Shown here: piece by piece, positions 44,198 through 52,546 of the stretch
Numbering within the stretch: position 1 is the stretch's first letter
How the letters are laid out: every line of letters begins with the position of its first letter
Program-made: the position numbers and the translations under genes
Assembly: GCA_902761605.1 (NCBI GenBank)
Contig: CACWLC010000018.1
Coordinates: 16,041-80,040 of the forward strand
DNA: 64,000 bases
Source: an uncultured Prevotellaceae bacterium
GTDB lineage: Bacteria; Bacteroidota; Bacteroidia; Bacteroidales; Bacteroidaceae
Direction of reading: 5' to 3'
The notes under the pieces: model-generated
Databases searched by the model: none
The model's input: only the letters and a program-made list of their open reading frames with translations
What the model was told of the DNA's origin: nothing

Positions 44198-44452
44198 AAA
44201 GAAATTGGAATAATAAGAATAATATGACGCGCCAAGAGTATGTTGACATCTATGACTTTGTGGGTGCTGCCCAGGAAGTTCACAAGGTGCTTGGAAGAGG
44301 GATGAACGAGGCTGTTTATCAGGAGGCTCTTGCGATAGAACTCAAAACTAGGGGAATGTCTTTTGAGCGCGAGAAACATCTGCAGTTGCAGGAGAACTAC
44401 AAGGACTATATAGACGAAGTCTAATAATTATTCTTATTATTCTAATTTCTTT
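44198..44452. repeat. inverted-repeat-bounded cassette between pta and ackA
   Basis: The arm AAAGAAATTGGAATAATAAG plus AATAA (44198-44222) recurs inverted at 44428-44452 with 24 of 25 positions identical. The 205 bp between hold a truncated GxxExxY gene. No target duplication seen. In mRNA the arms would pair and loop out the small gene. Confidence 0.7.
44224..44424 (+). CDS. truncated GxxExxY-family protein, 66 aa
   Basis: LGRGMNEAVYQEALAIELK matches the GxxExxY signature (here G-x-x-E-x-x-Y as GMNEAVY) followed by RGMSFEREKHLQLQENYKD. Full family members are about 125-130 aa and continue with two further conserved strands (a PD-(D/E)xK-like fold), which are missing; the frame stops after YIDEV. 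The whole piece lies inside the inverted-repeat cassette. Probably a remnant, although the start and first half look well kept. Confidence 0.65.
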   Translation: MTRQEYVDIYDFVGAAQEVHKVLGRGMNEAVYQEALAIELKTRGMSFEREKHLQLQENYKDYIDEV

Positions 44453-44488
44453 CTTATATATTTGGTCATTTTTTTTAATTAATTTAAT

Positions 44489-45682
44489 ATGAAGATTTTA
44501 GTTCTTAACTGTGGCAGCAGTTCTATTAAATATGCATTGTATAACATGGATGACAAGTCCGTGATGACCAGTGGTGGTGCTGAGCGCGTAGGCTTGGACG
44601 GAGCTTTTGTAAAGGTTAAGCTGGCCAATGGCGAGAAGAAGCAGATTATGCACGATATCCCTGAGCATACTGAGGGCGTGAAGTTTATCTTTTCTCTGCT
44701 CACTGACCCGGAGATCGGTGTAATCAAGAGTCTCGATGAGATTAACGCAGTAGGTCATCGTATGGTGCATGGCGGTGAGAAGTTCAATAAGTCTGTGATC
44801 CTTACTGACGAGGTCCTGAAGGCTTTCGAGGAATGCTCTGACCTTGCTCCTCTGCACAACCCAGCCAACCTTAAGGGCGTTAACGCCGTTAAGGAGCTGA
44901 TGCCTGGTCTGCCCCAGGTAGGCGTATTCGACACAGCCTTCCATCAGACCATGCCTCCAAAGGCTTATATGTATGCTATTCCTTATGAGCTTTACGAGAA
45001 GTATGGCATCCGTCGCTATGGCTTCCACGGTACATCTCACCGTTATGTCTCAGCTCGTGCTTGTGAGTTCTTAGGTATCCCTGCAGAGGGCACAAAGATG
45101 GTAACTTGTCACGTTGGTAATGGTGGGTCTATTGCTGCTGTCGTTGACGGTAAGTGTATCGACACCTCAATGGGTCTCACTCCTCTCGAGGGTCTTGTGA
45201 TGGGTACTCGTGCCGGTGATATCGATGGTGGTGCAGTTACTTTCATTGAGAAGAAGCTCGGCCTTGATGCTGACGGTATGTCTAACCTGCTCAATAAGAA
45301 GAGTGGTGTTGCCGGCCTCACTGGCGGTTCTTCAGACATGCGTGACGTAGAGAACGCAGCCAAGGCTGGTGATCCAAAGGCTAAACTGGCTCAGGACATG
45401 TATTTCTATCGCATTAAGAAGTACATCGGTGCCTATGCAGCTGCTATGGGTGGTCTCGATGTTGTGGTCTTCACTGCTGGCGTAGGCGAGAACCAGATAT
45501 CTATGCGTTCTGAGGTATGTAAGGATATGGAGTTCCTCGGCATCAAGTTCGATGAGTCGAAGAACAATGTCCGTGGCGAGGAGGCTGTCATCTCTGCCGA
45601 CGATTCAAAGGTAAAGGTCGTTGTCATCCCAACCGATGAGGAGCTTATGATTGCTACAGATACAATGAACCTGCTGAAATAA
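44489..45682 (+). CDS. ackA: acetate kinase, 397 aa
   Basis: Transfers phosphate from acetyl phosphate to ADP, completing the acetate route with Pta. ASKHA fold: MKILVLNCGSSSIKY (phosphate 1), FDTAFHQTMP, YGFHGTSHRYVS, CHVGNGGSI (phosphate 2) and FTAGVGENQ (adenosine) are all complete. 64 nt downstream of the GxxExxY fragment; may still be co-transcribed with pta through the cassette. Ends at a terminator. Confidence 0.97.
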   Translation: MKILVLNCGSSSIKYALYNMDDKSVMTSGGAERVGLDGAFVKVKLANGEKKQIMHDIPEHTEGVKFIFSLLTDPEIGVIKSLDEINAVGHRMVHGGEKFNKSVILTDEVLKAFEECSDLAPLHNPANLKGVNAVKELMPGLPQVGVFDTAFHQTMPPKAYMYAIPYELYEKYGIRRYGFHGTSHRYVSARACEFLGIPAEGTKMVTCHVGNGGSIAAVVDGKCIDTSMGLTPLEGLVMGTRAGDIDGGAVTFIEKKLGLDADGMSNLLNKKSGVAGLTGGSSDMRDVENAAKAGDPKAKLAQDMYFYRIKKYIGAYAAAMGGLDVVVFTAGVGENQISMRSEVCKDMEFLGIKFDESKNNVRGEEAVISADDSKVKVVVIPTDEELMIATDTMNLLK

Positions 45683-45705
45683 AAATATTATTCCGCAATA
45701 CTTAT

Positions 45706-45736
45706 AGGGTGTACCGGATTCAATCAGGTACACCCT
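45706..45736 (+). terminator. intrinsic terminator after ackA
   Basis: Perfect 10-bp stem AGGGTGTACC / GGTACACCCT, 11-nt loop, followed by TT and an AT-rich stretch. Confidence 0.7.
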
Positions 45737-45822
45737 TTAATAGACACAAACTTTGTACTCAGAAAAAGATAAAGAAATTGCTTAAAGAGTCGCATCGGTG
45801 TCACTAATTTTTATTAGCGATT

Positions 45823-47874
45823 ATGAGAATGAAAAGGATTTTTAATTGGTTGCTAGCCACCACACTGACTATCTGTGCTTCGATAGTGTTTACGTCGTGT
45901 ACCAATAGTATTGATAATCCGACTCCAGACCCAGAGCCTACGCCAACGGAGGATCTGGCTGACTATACCGTGTTCGTCTACGGTCACTCTGGCGGACGTA
46001 TGGATTTTATCATTGAAAGAGTATATAAGGGAATAATGCCGTTGCTTACCGACAAGAAGAAAGTACGCGTGCTTTTTTTCTACAAGTATGGCAATTCCAA
46101 GAATAGTGAATTTATCTCAGAATATGCTAATGAGGACGAGGTGTTGCGCTTCGAACTGACGGCAGATACCGACTTAAGCAAGCTGAGGACTGAGGCCTGC
46201 TACGAGGAGAAGTCGAGGTTCCAGTTATACAACTCGCAGAATCTGACGGAACAGCTTAATTGGGTGGCAAAAACGGCTCCTGCCAAGCAATACATTGTGA
46301 TGCTCTGGGGCCATGGTGCCGGTTTCAATGCAAAGGACGACTATTACAAAATGCCTACTACCACTCGTGCCGTGCTCTATGACGAGGGCTTTGATGGTCA
46401 GGGTATGAACATGTATGAGTTTAAGCAGGCATTGGAGGAATCGGCCATCAAGCACCCACTGATGATCTTTTTCCATAACTGCCTGATGGGTAATCTGGAA
46501 TCGCTTACCACATTGCGTAATCTGACCGACTACTTTGTCGCTTCCCAGCACCTGCTTGCCAGCGACGGATATATTGCCATAGAGTTCATGAAATCTCTGC
46601 TACAGACCACTGATATTGAGGCAGCCACCAAGCGCCTGTTCAACAATCTTGATCCCTGGAGAGAACGATATGGTTCATTCAACGGTGACCTCTCATTTAT
46701 CAAGTCCCAGGGCATAGAGAAAATCAATGAACAGATGGATCGTCTCTGCTATCGTCTCTGCGACATCTATGCCACCCAGCGTGTAGCTATAGACAAGGCA
46801 ACATGCAGTGTCTATAAGCCTAAGAAAGAGAAAGACCTCTACGACGCTGCCGACTATGCCGCCTGTCTGGCCCGTGAGACTAACGACGAGCAGCTGAAAG
46901 CCATAAGTAACGACCTGAACGCTGCCTTTGCTGAAGCTTTACTCGCACGTGCTTCTGTCAACAATAGAAAAGACCGCCTCGACAACTACTCTCTCTCAGT
47001 GACCATCGTAGATAAGAATACTTTTGCCGGTGAGTTAAAAGATGACGTTGACAACTGGACCTTCACATTCGAGGAGTCGTATAAAGCAACAGCCTTCCAT
47101 GACAACACGGGCTGGGGCCACTGGTTAAATACCAACGAGCAGAAACCCACAGGCAATCCCTTCGGTTTCTCAAATTCTTATGATGACGATATAGAGCCAG
47201 GATTTCCATCTTCTGATATGAAGTATCTCCAGGAATGGAGTGCTGGCACAACAGTGTCGCCACAGGCTGTTGAAGCATTTGGTGGATTGGACAAATGCTT
47301 TGCTGCTGAGCCTATTCCTGATGGCGTGTGGGAGCGTATGCAGGGCAAGACATATAAGGAGAACCCATACATAGGCCGGGATGACTTGCGCCATGTCAGG
47401 GCACTTCACCACGACTATGACGGGCAGATACATATAGGCGAGATGATCTGCAACAAGCTGATAGCTGACCGCGTGGTCAAGATCTTGCGCCAGCTCTACG
47501 ATGAGAGTTATCCTATCCAGATGATGCTGCTCCCTGATGTCTTCAATGCCAATGATGAGGAGCAGATGTGTGCCAACAATTCGTCGTGTTTCTGTTACCG
47601 TGTCATCGCTGGTTCCACCAAGCTCTCGAAGCATGCACGCGGACTGGCAGTAGACATCAACACACTATACAATCCCTACTACAAGGATCTTGAGGACGGT
47701 ACGCGCATCGTGCAACCCTCAATCGCCAGCGCATACTGTGACCGTACTCAGTCATTCCAATACAAGATCGACCACGATGACCTCTGCTTCAAACTCTTCA
47801 CTGCTGCAGGTTTCGAGTGGGGCGGTGACTGGACAACGTGTAAGGACTACCAGCATTTCGAACTCATCGAATAA
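45823..47874 (+). CDS. clostripain-like (C11) protease fused to an M15 peptidoglycan peptidase, lipoprotein, 683 aa
   Basis: Lipobox FTSC near residue 26, then a Pro/Thr linker (PTPDPEPTPTE). Residues about 45-430 are a clostripain-family domain: YTVFVYGHSGG, catalytic His164 in VMLWGHGAGF and Cys220 in MIFFHNCLMGNLE. Residues about 495-683 are a complete M15 D-Ala-D-Ala carboxypeptidase / endopeptidase domain: DLRHVRALHHDYDGQIHIGE, zinc ligands His604 and Asp611 in SKHARGLAVDIN and His678 in DYQHFEL, and GFEWGGDW. Both sets of catalytic residues are present. I know both families separately in Bacteroidetes; the fusion is unusual to me. It would be a lipid-anchored enzyme able to cut both protein and peptidoglycan. 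ATG 45829 is an alternative start. Confidence 0.88.
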   Translation: MRMKRIFNWLLATTLTICASIVFTSCTNSIDNPTPDPEPTPTEDLADYTVFVYGHSGGRMDFIIERVYKGIMPLLTDKKKVRVLFFYKYGNSKNSEFISEYANEDEVLRFELTADTDLSKLRTEACYEEKSRFQLYNSQNLTEQLNWVAKTAPAKQYIVMLWGHGAGFNAKDDYYKMPTTTRAVLYDEGFDGQGMNMYEFKQALEESAIKHPLMIFFHNCLMGNLESLTTLRNLTDYFVASQHLLASDGYIAIEFMKSLLQTTDIEAATKRLFNNLDPWRERYGSFNGDLSFIKSQGIEKINEQMDRLCYRLCDIYATQRVAIDKATCSVYKPKKEKDLYDAADYAACLARETNDEQLKAISNDLNAAFAEALLARASVNNRKDRLDNYSLSVTIVDKNTFAGELKDDVDNWTFTFEESYKATAFHDNTGWGHWLNTNEQKPTGNPFGFSNSYDDDIEPGFPSSDMKYLQEWSAGTTVSPQAVEAFGGLDKCFAAEPIPDGVWERMQGKTYKENPYIGRDDLRHVRALHHDYDGQIHIGEMICNKLIADRVVKILRQLYDESYPIQMMLLPDVFNANDEEQMCANNSSCFCYRVIAGSTKLSKHARGLAVDINTLYNPYYKDLEDGTRIVQPSIASAYCDRTQSFQYKIDHDDLCFKLFTAAGFEWGGDWTTCKDYQHFELIE

Positions 47875-47880
47875 GCATAT

Positions 47881-48110
47881 TACTTGTTAGCATACCAGCT
47901 GACAATCTGGTCGCCTATGCTGGGGGCATAGAAGGCCGAGAAGTCAGAATACGCCACATCGTCGCCGCTATCATCCTTACCCGTTGCCTTTTTCACCTCA
48001 AGGGCAATGTGAGGCTCTATACCGGCGTCGATGTTTTCACCAGCCTTGTTGACGAGGCGCGCACGGGCTGAGGACAGGATATAGCGGGATTTTTCAGAGA
48101 ATACCTACCC
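47881..48110 (-). pseudogene. C-terminal remnant of an S41-family peptidase
   Basis: A - strand frame reads SEKSRYILSSARARLVNKAG, ENIDAGIEPHIALEV and, before TAA, FYAPSIGDQIVSWYANK, matching the end of C-terminal-processing (S41) peptidases, where a NKAGE-x-I block is followed by P-D/H. The frame is stopped upstream at about 48113, and the catalytic Ser/Lys region is absent. A remnant. Confidence 0.6.
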
Positions 48111-48232
48111 ATATCGGCTGGCGACTACCAGTTTGTCTGCAATCTGTCTGCCAAGCACGACGACATTATCGAGATGTATAAAGTAAAGAGACACAGGTAT
48201 TCTGAAATGATTGCGATTTTTTTCTATAATGC

Positions 48233-48264
48233 TTTGGTATTTGAAAACAAAGTCGTATCTTTGC
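48233..48264 (+). promoter_or_regulatory. promoter before a short secreted ORF
   Basis: TTTG at 48233-48236, 19 bp, TATCTTTGC at 48256-48264. Confidence 0.7.
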
Positions 48265-48293
48265 AGCGTATTTTCAATAAATTACTAACAAAT

Positions 48294-48482
48294 ATGAAAA
48301 ATAGATTAATTGTTTTGTCAATCCTTGGAGCAATGATAATTGTTCCTGCAAATGCTCAGTGGAACACCTGGCACACCACTCAGGCCATAAGTGGCGGCTT
48401 TGGACTTTTAGGCCTTATCAGAAACTCCGCTTCGCTCTTCTTTTCCCGGCACTGCCTGCATCAGCAGAAGTGTTCGAACTGA
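48294..48482 (+). CDS. short secreted protein or remnant, 62 aa
   Basis: A signal peptide at 1-21 (KNRLIVLSILGAMIIVPANA) is followed by QWNTWHTTQAISGGFGLLG and then a tail that looks out of frame. A second frame continues after about 48415 with PASAEVFELIEPSSDWKFKD and ends at 48529, so the gene is probably frameshifted or cut. It has a good promoter. Either a decaying gene or a truly short secreted protein. Confidence 0.4.
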   Translation: MKNRLIVLSILGAMIIVPANAQWNTWHTTQAISGGFGLLGLIRNSASLFFSRHCLHQQKCSN

Positions 48483-48537
48483 TTGAACCATCCAGCGACT
48501 GGAAGTTCAAGGATATCAGATGTAAGTAAAATCATTC

Positions 48538-49599
48538 ATGAACAGACGTAGAATTGTAACTTTTGGAGAACTGCTTCTCCGTTTCTCAAAGCCAGGTCAG
48601 CTGAGACTGACGCAGGGCGATATGTTTACCAGTAAGTATGGTGGCAGCGAGGCTAACGTGGCTGTATCGCTGGCAACGCAGGGCGAGGAAGTGACATATA
48701 TCACCCGTCTGCCAGACACTCCTGTGGGTCATGCCGGAGCAATGAACCTTGCACAACTGGGAGTTGACACCAGCCGTGTGCTCTACGGCGGCCAGCGTAT
48801 CGGTACATATTACTTCGAGCCACCAGCAGGCATGCGTGCTGCGAAGGTGATATATGACCGTAGCGGCTCGGCTTATTATGACCTCAAGCCTGGTATGATT
48901 CCCTGGCGCGAGATACTTAAGGATTGTGCCTATTTCCATGTGTCGGGCATCACAGCAGCAATCTCTCCACAGGCGGCAGAGGCTACTTTCGAGGCATTGG
49001 ACATCGCTGACGAGTTGGGAGTGACTGTGTGTTTCGACATCAACTACCGTAAGAATCTCTGGAAATACGAAGGGGCTGCACCTCGAGAGACGCTGAGTCG
49101 TATGCTCTCACGCTGCGACATGATGTTTGGCGATGCCATCGAGTTCGACTGGCTCTCACAGCATACACAGCCACCGTTCACCGCCACCGACTCGAACTTC
49201 GAGATGCAGATGGATGAGTATGGCGAGTGGTTTGATGAGCTTCATGCCAAGTATCCCCGTCTGAAACATTGGATGATGGGAATGCGAAACATCGTAAGCT
49301 CCAACCATCACACTCTGACAGCACTCCTCTGGACTGAGGGTAAGCTGCTTCAGGCTCCTATCATCGATATCCCCGATGTGGTTGACCCTGTAGGTGTTGG
49401 CGATGCCTTTATGGGTGGATGGCTGCATGCAGTAAATCTCTTCCCTGACGACAGACAGAAGCAGCTGAACTACTCACTTGCCGCTGCAGCACTGAAGAAC
49501 ACCATCCCTGGTGACTTCAACCTGTCATCGGAAGAAGAGATAATGGATGCGATGCTTGGCAAATACGATTCCAAGACGCTTTACAAGACAATAGAATAG
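48538..49599 (+). CDS. kdgK: 2-dehydro-3-deoxygluconokinase (PfkB family), 353 aa
   Basis: Phosphorylates KDG in uronate or modified Entner-Doudoroff breakdown. ITFGELLLRFSKPGQ-type N-terminus, GGSEANVAVSLATQG, CFDINYRKNLW and the anion-hole/catalytic motif VDPVGVGDAFMGG (base Asp). Length slightly above the PfkB average, with an insertion around 200-225. Neither the aldolase kdgA nor other uronate genes are adjacent, so the symbol rests on family resemblance. Ends at a strong terminator. Confidence 0.85.
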   Translation: MNRRRIVTFGELLLRFSKPGQLRLTQGDMFTSKYGGSEANVAVSLATQGEEVTYITRLPDTPVGHAGAMNLAQLGVDTSRVLYGGQRIGTYYFEPPAGMRAAKVIYDRSGSAYYDLKPGMIPWREILKDCAYFHVSGITAAISPQAAEATFEALDIADELGVTVCFDINYRKNLWKYEGAAPRETLSRMLSRCDMMFGDAIEFDWLSQHTQPPFTATDSNFEMQMDEYGEWFDELHAKYPRLKHWMMGMRNIVSSNHHTLTALLWTEGKLLQAPIIDIPDVVDPVGVGDAFMGGWLHAVNLFPDDRQKQLNYSLAAAALKNTIPGDFNLSSEEEIMDAMLGKYDSKTLYKTIE

Positions 49600-49600
49600 A

Positions 49601-49636
49601 AATAATCATCCCCGCCGTTTGGCGGGGATGATTATT
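49601..49636. terminator. bidirectional intrinsic terminator
   Basis: Perfect 16-bp stem AATAATCATCCCCGCC / GGCGGGGATGATTATT with loop GTTT, between convergent kdgK and lpxH. T-rich on both outer sides. Confidence 0.9.
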
Positions 49637-50401
49637 TTATGGGCGGCTCTCGCCTTCGATGTATTGTGACATCAGGAGGTGCTCGCCATCGTAGACGATA
49701 TAAGAGAATTGTGTTATCCAGTCGCCAAGGATGATCATTCGGGCCTTCTTTGTGAGCTGTAAGTCAACCTCGATATGGCGATGGCCGTAGATGAAATAGT
49801 CAACATTAGAGTGATACTGGATATATTTCTTCGTGAAGAGCACGAGGTGTTCGCGGTTCTCGCCCATATATGCCGGCTCTTCGTTGTTGGGGCGTTTCAT
49901 GCGCGAGTGCTTGGCCCAGTTGAGACCGAACCACATTCCCCAACGTGGATGGAGTGAGGAGAAAGCCCACTGGCAGGTCTTGTTGTGGAAGATGCTCCTG
50001 ATGATTTTGAAACTCTTATTGGGGTCGCCCAGTCCGTCGCCATGAGCCAGGAAGAATACCTTACCGTATATCTCTGTGGTCAGGGGCTGCTTATGCAGGA
50101 TAACGCCACATTCCTTCTCCAGATATTCGTAGGCCCAGATATCATGATTGCCAGTGAAGTAATGCACCTCGACACCCATGTCAGTGAGTTCGGATATTTT
50201 TCCGAGGAATCGGGTAAAACCCTTTGGCACCACATATTTGTATTCGTACCAGAAGTCGAACATATCGCCCAACAGATATACGGCAGCTGCCTTCTCCTTG
50301 ATAGAGTCAAGGAAACGCACGAGCCTTCGCTCTTGCATCCTCTGGTGAGGTATTGCAAGCGATCCTAAATGGGCATCGGAGAGAAAATAGATATTTTTCA
50401 T
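49637..50401 (-). CDS. lpxH: UDP-2,3-diacylglucosamine diphosphatase, 254 aa
   Basis: Cleaves UDP-diacylglucosamine to lipid X in lipid A synthesis. Calcineurin-type metallophosphatase with all metal-binding blocks: FLSDAHLGS, LLGDMFDFWYEY, FTGNHDIW, FLAHGDGLGD and YGHRHIEV. I use ATG 50401, not the TTG 6 nt earlier. Follows the DUF59 gene on the same strand with a 6-nt gap. Confidence 0.92.
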   Translation of the reverse strand: MKNIYFLSDAHLGSLAIPHQRMQERRLVRFLDSIKEKAAAVYLLGDMFDFWYEYKYVVPKGFTRFLGKISELTDMGVEVHYFTGNHDIWAYEYLEKECGVILHKQPLTTEIYGKVFFLAHGDGLGDPNKSFKIIRSIFHNKTCQWAFSSLHPRWGMWFGLNWAKHSRMKRPNNEEPAYMGENREHLVLFTKKYIQYHSNVDYFIYGHRHIEVDLQLTKKARMIILGDWITQFSYIVYDGEHLLMSQYIEGESRP

Positions 50402-50407
50402 TATCAA

Positions 50408-50728
50408 CTAGTCGAATCCCAGTTCTACCCTTGCTTCTTCACTCATCATACTCTGGTCCCAGGCAGGCTCGAAGACGAGGTTGACATTAGCGCTCTTCAC
50501 CCCCTCTACACTCTCCACTTTCGTGCGTACATCTTCTAATATAAAGTCGGCAGCGGGACAGTTTGGGGCAGTAAAGGTCATGTCCAGTTCCACTGAGGAG
50601 TCGTCCTGAACATCGATCTTGTATATCATTCCCAGGTCGTAGATATTGACGGGAATCTCCGGGTCGTAGACGGTCTTAAGCACATCCACGATACGCTCTT
50701 CTATCTTTGTCTTTTCTTCTTGTGTCAT
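50408..50728 (-). CDS. DUF59/MIP18-family protein (SufT-like), 106 aa
   Basis: Small metal-sulfur cluster assembly protein: VYDPEIPVNIYDLGMIYKI is the DPE and NIxDLG signature, and MTFTAPNCPAADFI contains the conserved Cys. Homologues (SufT, PaaD) help mature Fe-S proteins. No other suf genes are in the window. Own promoter; probably co-transcribed with lpxH. Confidence 0.88.
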   Translation of the reverse strand: MTQEEKTKIEERIVDVLKTVYDPEIPVNIYDLGMIYKIDVQDDSSVELDMTFTAPNCPAADFILEDVRTKVESVEGVKSANVNLVFEPAWDQSMMSEEARVELGFD

Positions 50729-50750
50729 TACCTTTATTATATTATATGGT

Positions 50751-50782
50751 GCAAAGGTAATGAATAATCTTGAAAAATCAAA
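50751..50782 (-). promoter_or_regulatory. promoter of the SufT-like/lpxH operon
   Basis: On the - strand: TTTG (50782-50779), 19 bp, TACCTTTGC (50759-50751). Confidence 0.75.
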
Positions 50783-50797
50783 GAAAACTAATTATTT

Positions 50798-51484
50798 TTA
50801 GCATTTACCCACTTCATGGAAGCTGTAGTACTGTCCGTCGGTAACAATCACATGGTCCATAAAATGGATATGCATCAGCTCGCAGGCCCGTTGGATACCA
50901 CGTGTAAGTTCATTGTCGGCCCTGCTGGGGGTGAGGCTTCCCGATGGGTGGTTGTGGCACACTGCCATGATGGTGGCATTACACAGCACTGCCTCGCGGA
51001 TGATGATGCGGATATCGACAGTTGTCTCGCTGATGCCTCCTCGGGCGATACGTACCTTCTTGATTAGGCGGTAGTTTTGGTTGAGATATAGGGCCCAGAA
51101 CTCTTCCACATCGAGGTCTTTCATCTGGGCTATCATCTCGTTGTAGATGCGTGTTGCCGTCTCAAGCTTAGGACGTTCTTCAGGACTCTCAGCCTGACGA
51201 CGCTTGCCCAGTTCACAGGCTGCGAGGATGGAGATGGCCTTTGCCTCGCCGATACCGTTATACTGGCAGAGTTCGTGGATGGTTTTCTTACCGAGGGTGT
51301 TGAGGTTGTTGTTACAGTCGTTAAGCACACGTTTCATCAGGTCTACGGCACTCTCCTTTGTAGAACCGGAGCCGATAAGTATGGCCAACAACTCGGCATT
51401 GCTCAGTGCTTCCGAACCGAGTGCCATCATCTTTTCTCTCGGACGGTCTTCTTCCGCCCATTGATTGATTTTTAGTTTTTCCAT
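50798..51484 (-). CDS. radC: RadC/UPF0758-family JAB1-MPN domain protein, 228 aa
   Basis: N-terminal helix-hairpin-helix part (GIGEAKAISILAACELGKR) and a C-terminal metalloprotease-like fold with the JAMM motif HNHPSGSLTPSRAD. Despite its name there is no proven repair role; family members are often induced with competence or DNA damage. Complete length. 24 nt downstream of the glycosyltransferase gene start region on the same strand. Confidence 0.92.
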   Translation of the reverse strand: MEKLKINQWAEEDRPREKMMALGSEALSNAELLAILIGSGSTKESAVDLMKRVLNDCNNNLNTLGKKTIHELCQYNGIGEAKAISILAACELGKRRQAESPEERPKLETATRIYNEMIAQMKDLDVEEFWALYLNQNYRLIKKVRIARGGISETTVDIRIIIREAVLCNATIMAVCHNHPSGSLTPSRADNELTRGIQRACELMHIHFMDHVIVTDGQYYSFHEVGKC

Positions 51485-51508
51485 AGAAGATTAACAATAA
51501 CTATTTTT

Positions 51509-52546
51509 TTATTTATAGAATGTCTTTTCAAATGCCTGGAACTCGTCTTGCTTCCTTACGCACCGTTTCCACCAGGATTCGATGAAGCCTAAGCCATATC
51601 CCATCAGTTGTGTGAATGCTGCAGGTATGGAGAGAAGGCCCACCCATAGGCTCTTGTTTTTTATGCTTGAATCGATAAAGATGATCAGACTATATAATAA
51701 TATAGGTATCCAAGGGGCGAAACACATCCAGTAGAACTGGTCTCTGTCGACATAATGCATCAGCGCACGGCCAACAGCAGAGATGAGTATCAGCCCGATG
51801 ACACCAACTGTGAATACCGTAGGCAACAGATGAACGAGTTTCATAGTGCCGGGATGGCGTTTCTCGAGGTTTATGCGCGCGATACCACTATTATATACCT
51901 GGCGGAAGAACTTCCTGAAGTCTGTACGGCGCTTATGCCATACCCATGCCTCTGGGAATAGCTGGGGCTTGTAACCTGCCTCCACGATACGGTAGGAGAA
52001 GTCTATGTCCTCACCGAAACGCATCTTTGAGAATCCTCCGAGCTTCAGATATACGTCTCTGCGTATACCCATATTAAAGGACCGTGGATAGAACTTATCC
52101 AGCTTAGCCTTACCTCCACGGATACCGCCAGTGGTGAAGAAAGAGGTCATCGAGTAGCTGATGGCTTTCTGTACTGGGGTAAAGGAGTCGTGGGCAGCAT
52201 CGGGACCGCCAAAAGCCTCTGATGGATTCTGGCGGAGCTCGTCGTCTATTGCCTGTAGATAGCCCGTAGGCAATACCACATCTGAATCAAGTATTATCAC
52301 ATAGTCACCTTGGGCGCGTTCTGCACCGTAGTTACGGCTCTGTCCGGGGCCGCTGTTCTCCTTGGCATAATAATGCAAAGAAAGGATGCCTGCGTATTTA
52401 TCGCAAACATCCTTGCAGGGCTTTGCCGATCCGTCCTCCACAATGACTACCTCGAAATCCTTTAGTGTCTGATTAGATAGGCTTTCGAGTAACTCGTCCA
52501 CTTCATCGGGACGATTGTATACGGGGACGATGATCGAGTATTTCAT
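51509..52546 (-). CDS. family 2 glycosyltransferase with C-terminal membrane segments, 345 aa
   Basis: GT-A fold: SIIVPVYNRPDEVDELLESL, VVIVEDGS, nucleotide and metal site VIILDSDVVLP (DxD), and FGEDIDFSYRIVEAGY (ED base). After residue 225 there are three hydrophobic segments (LLPTVFTVGVIGLILIS, WIPILLYSLIIFI, LLSIPAAFTQLMGYGLGFI) that anchor it in the inner membrane. Resembles enzymes that build surface glycans; sugar unknown. Its ATG overlaps the efp stop by one base. Confidence 0.9.
   Translation of the reverse strand: MKYSIIVPVYNRPDEVDELLESLSNQTLKDFEVVIVEDGSAKPCKDVCDKYAGILSLHYYAKENSGPGQSRNYGAERAQGDYVIILDSDVVLPTGYLQAIDDELRQNPSEAFGGPDAAHDSFTPVQKAISYSMTSFFTTGGIRGGKAKLDKFYPRSFNMGIRRDVYLKLGGFSKMRFGEDIDFSYRIVEAGYKPQLFPEAWVWHKRRTDFRKFFRQVYNSGIARINLEKRHPGTMKLVHLLPTVFTVGVIGLILISAVGRALMHYVDRDQFYWMCFAPWIPILLYSLIIFIDSSIKNKSLWVGLLSIPAAFTQLMGYGLGFIESWWKRCVRKQDEFQAFEKTFYK

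Noticed and set aside
44198-44452. Insertion sequence between pta and ackA
   Set aside because: No transposase and no target-site duplication; called a repeat-bounded cassette instead.
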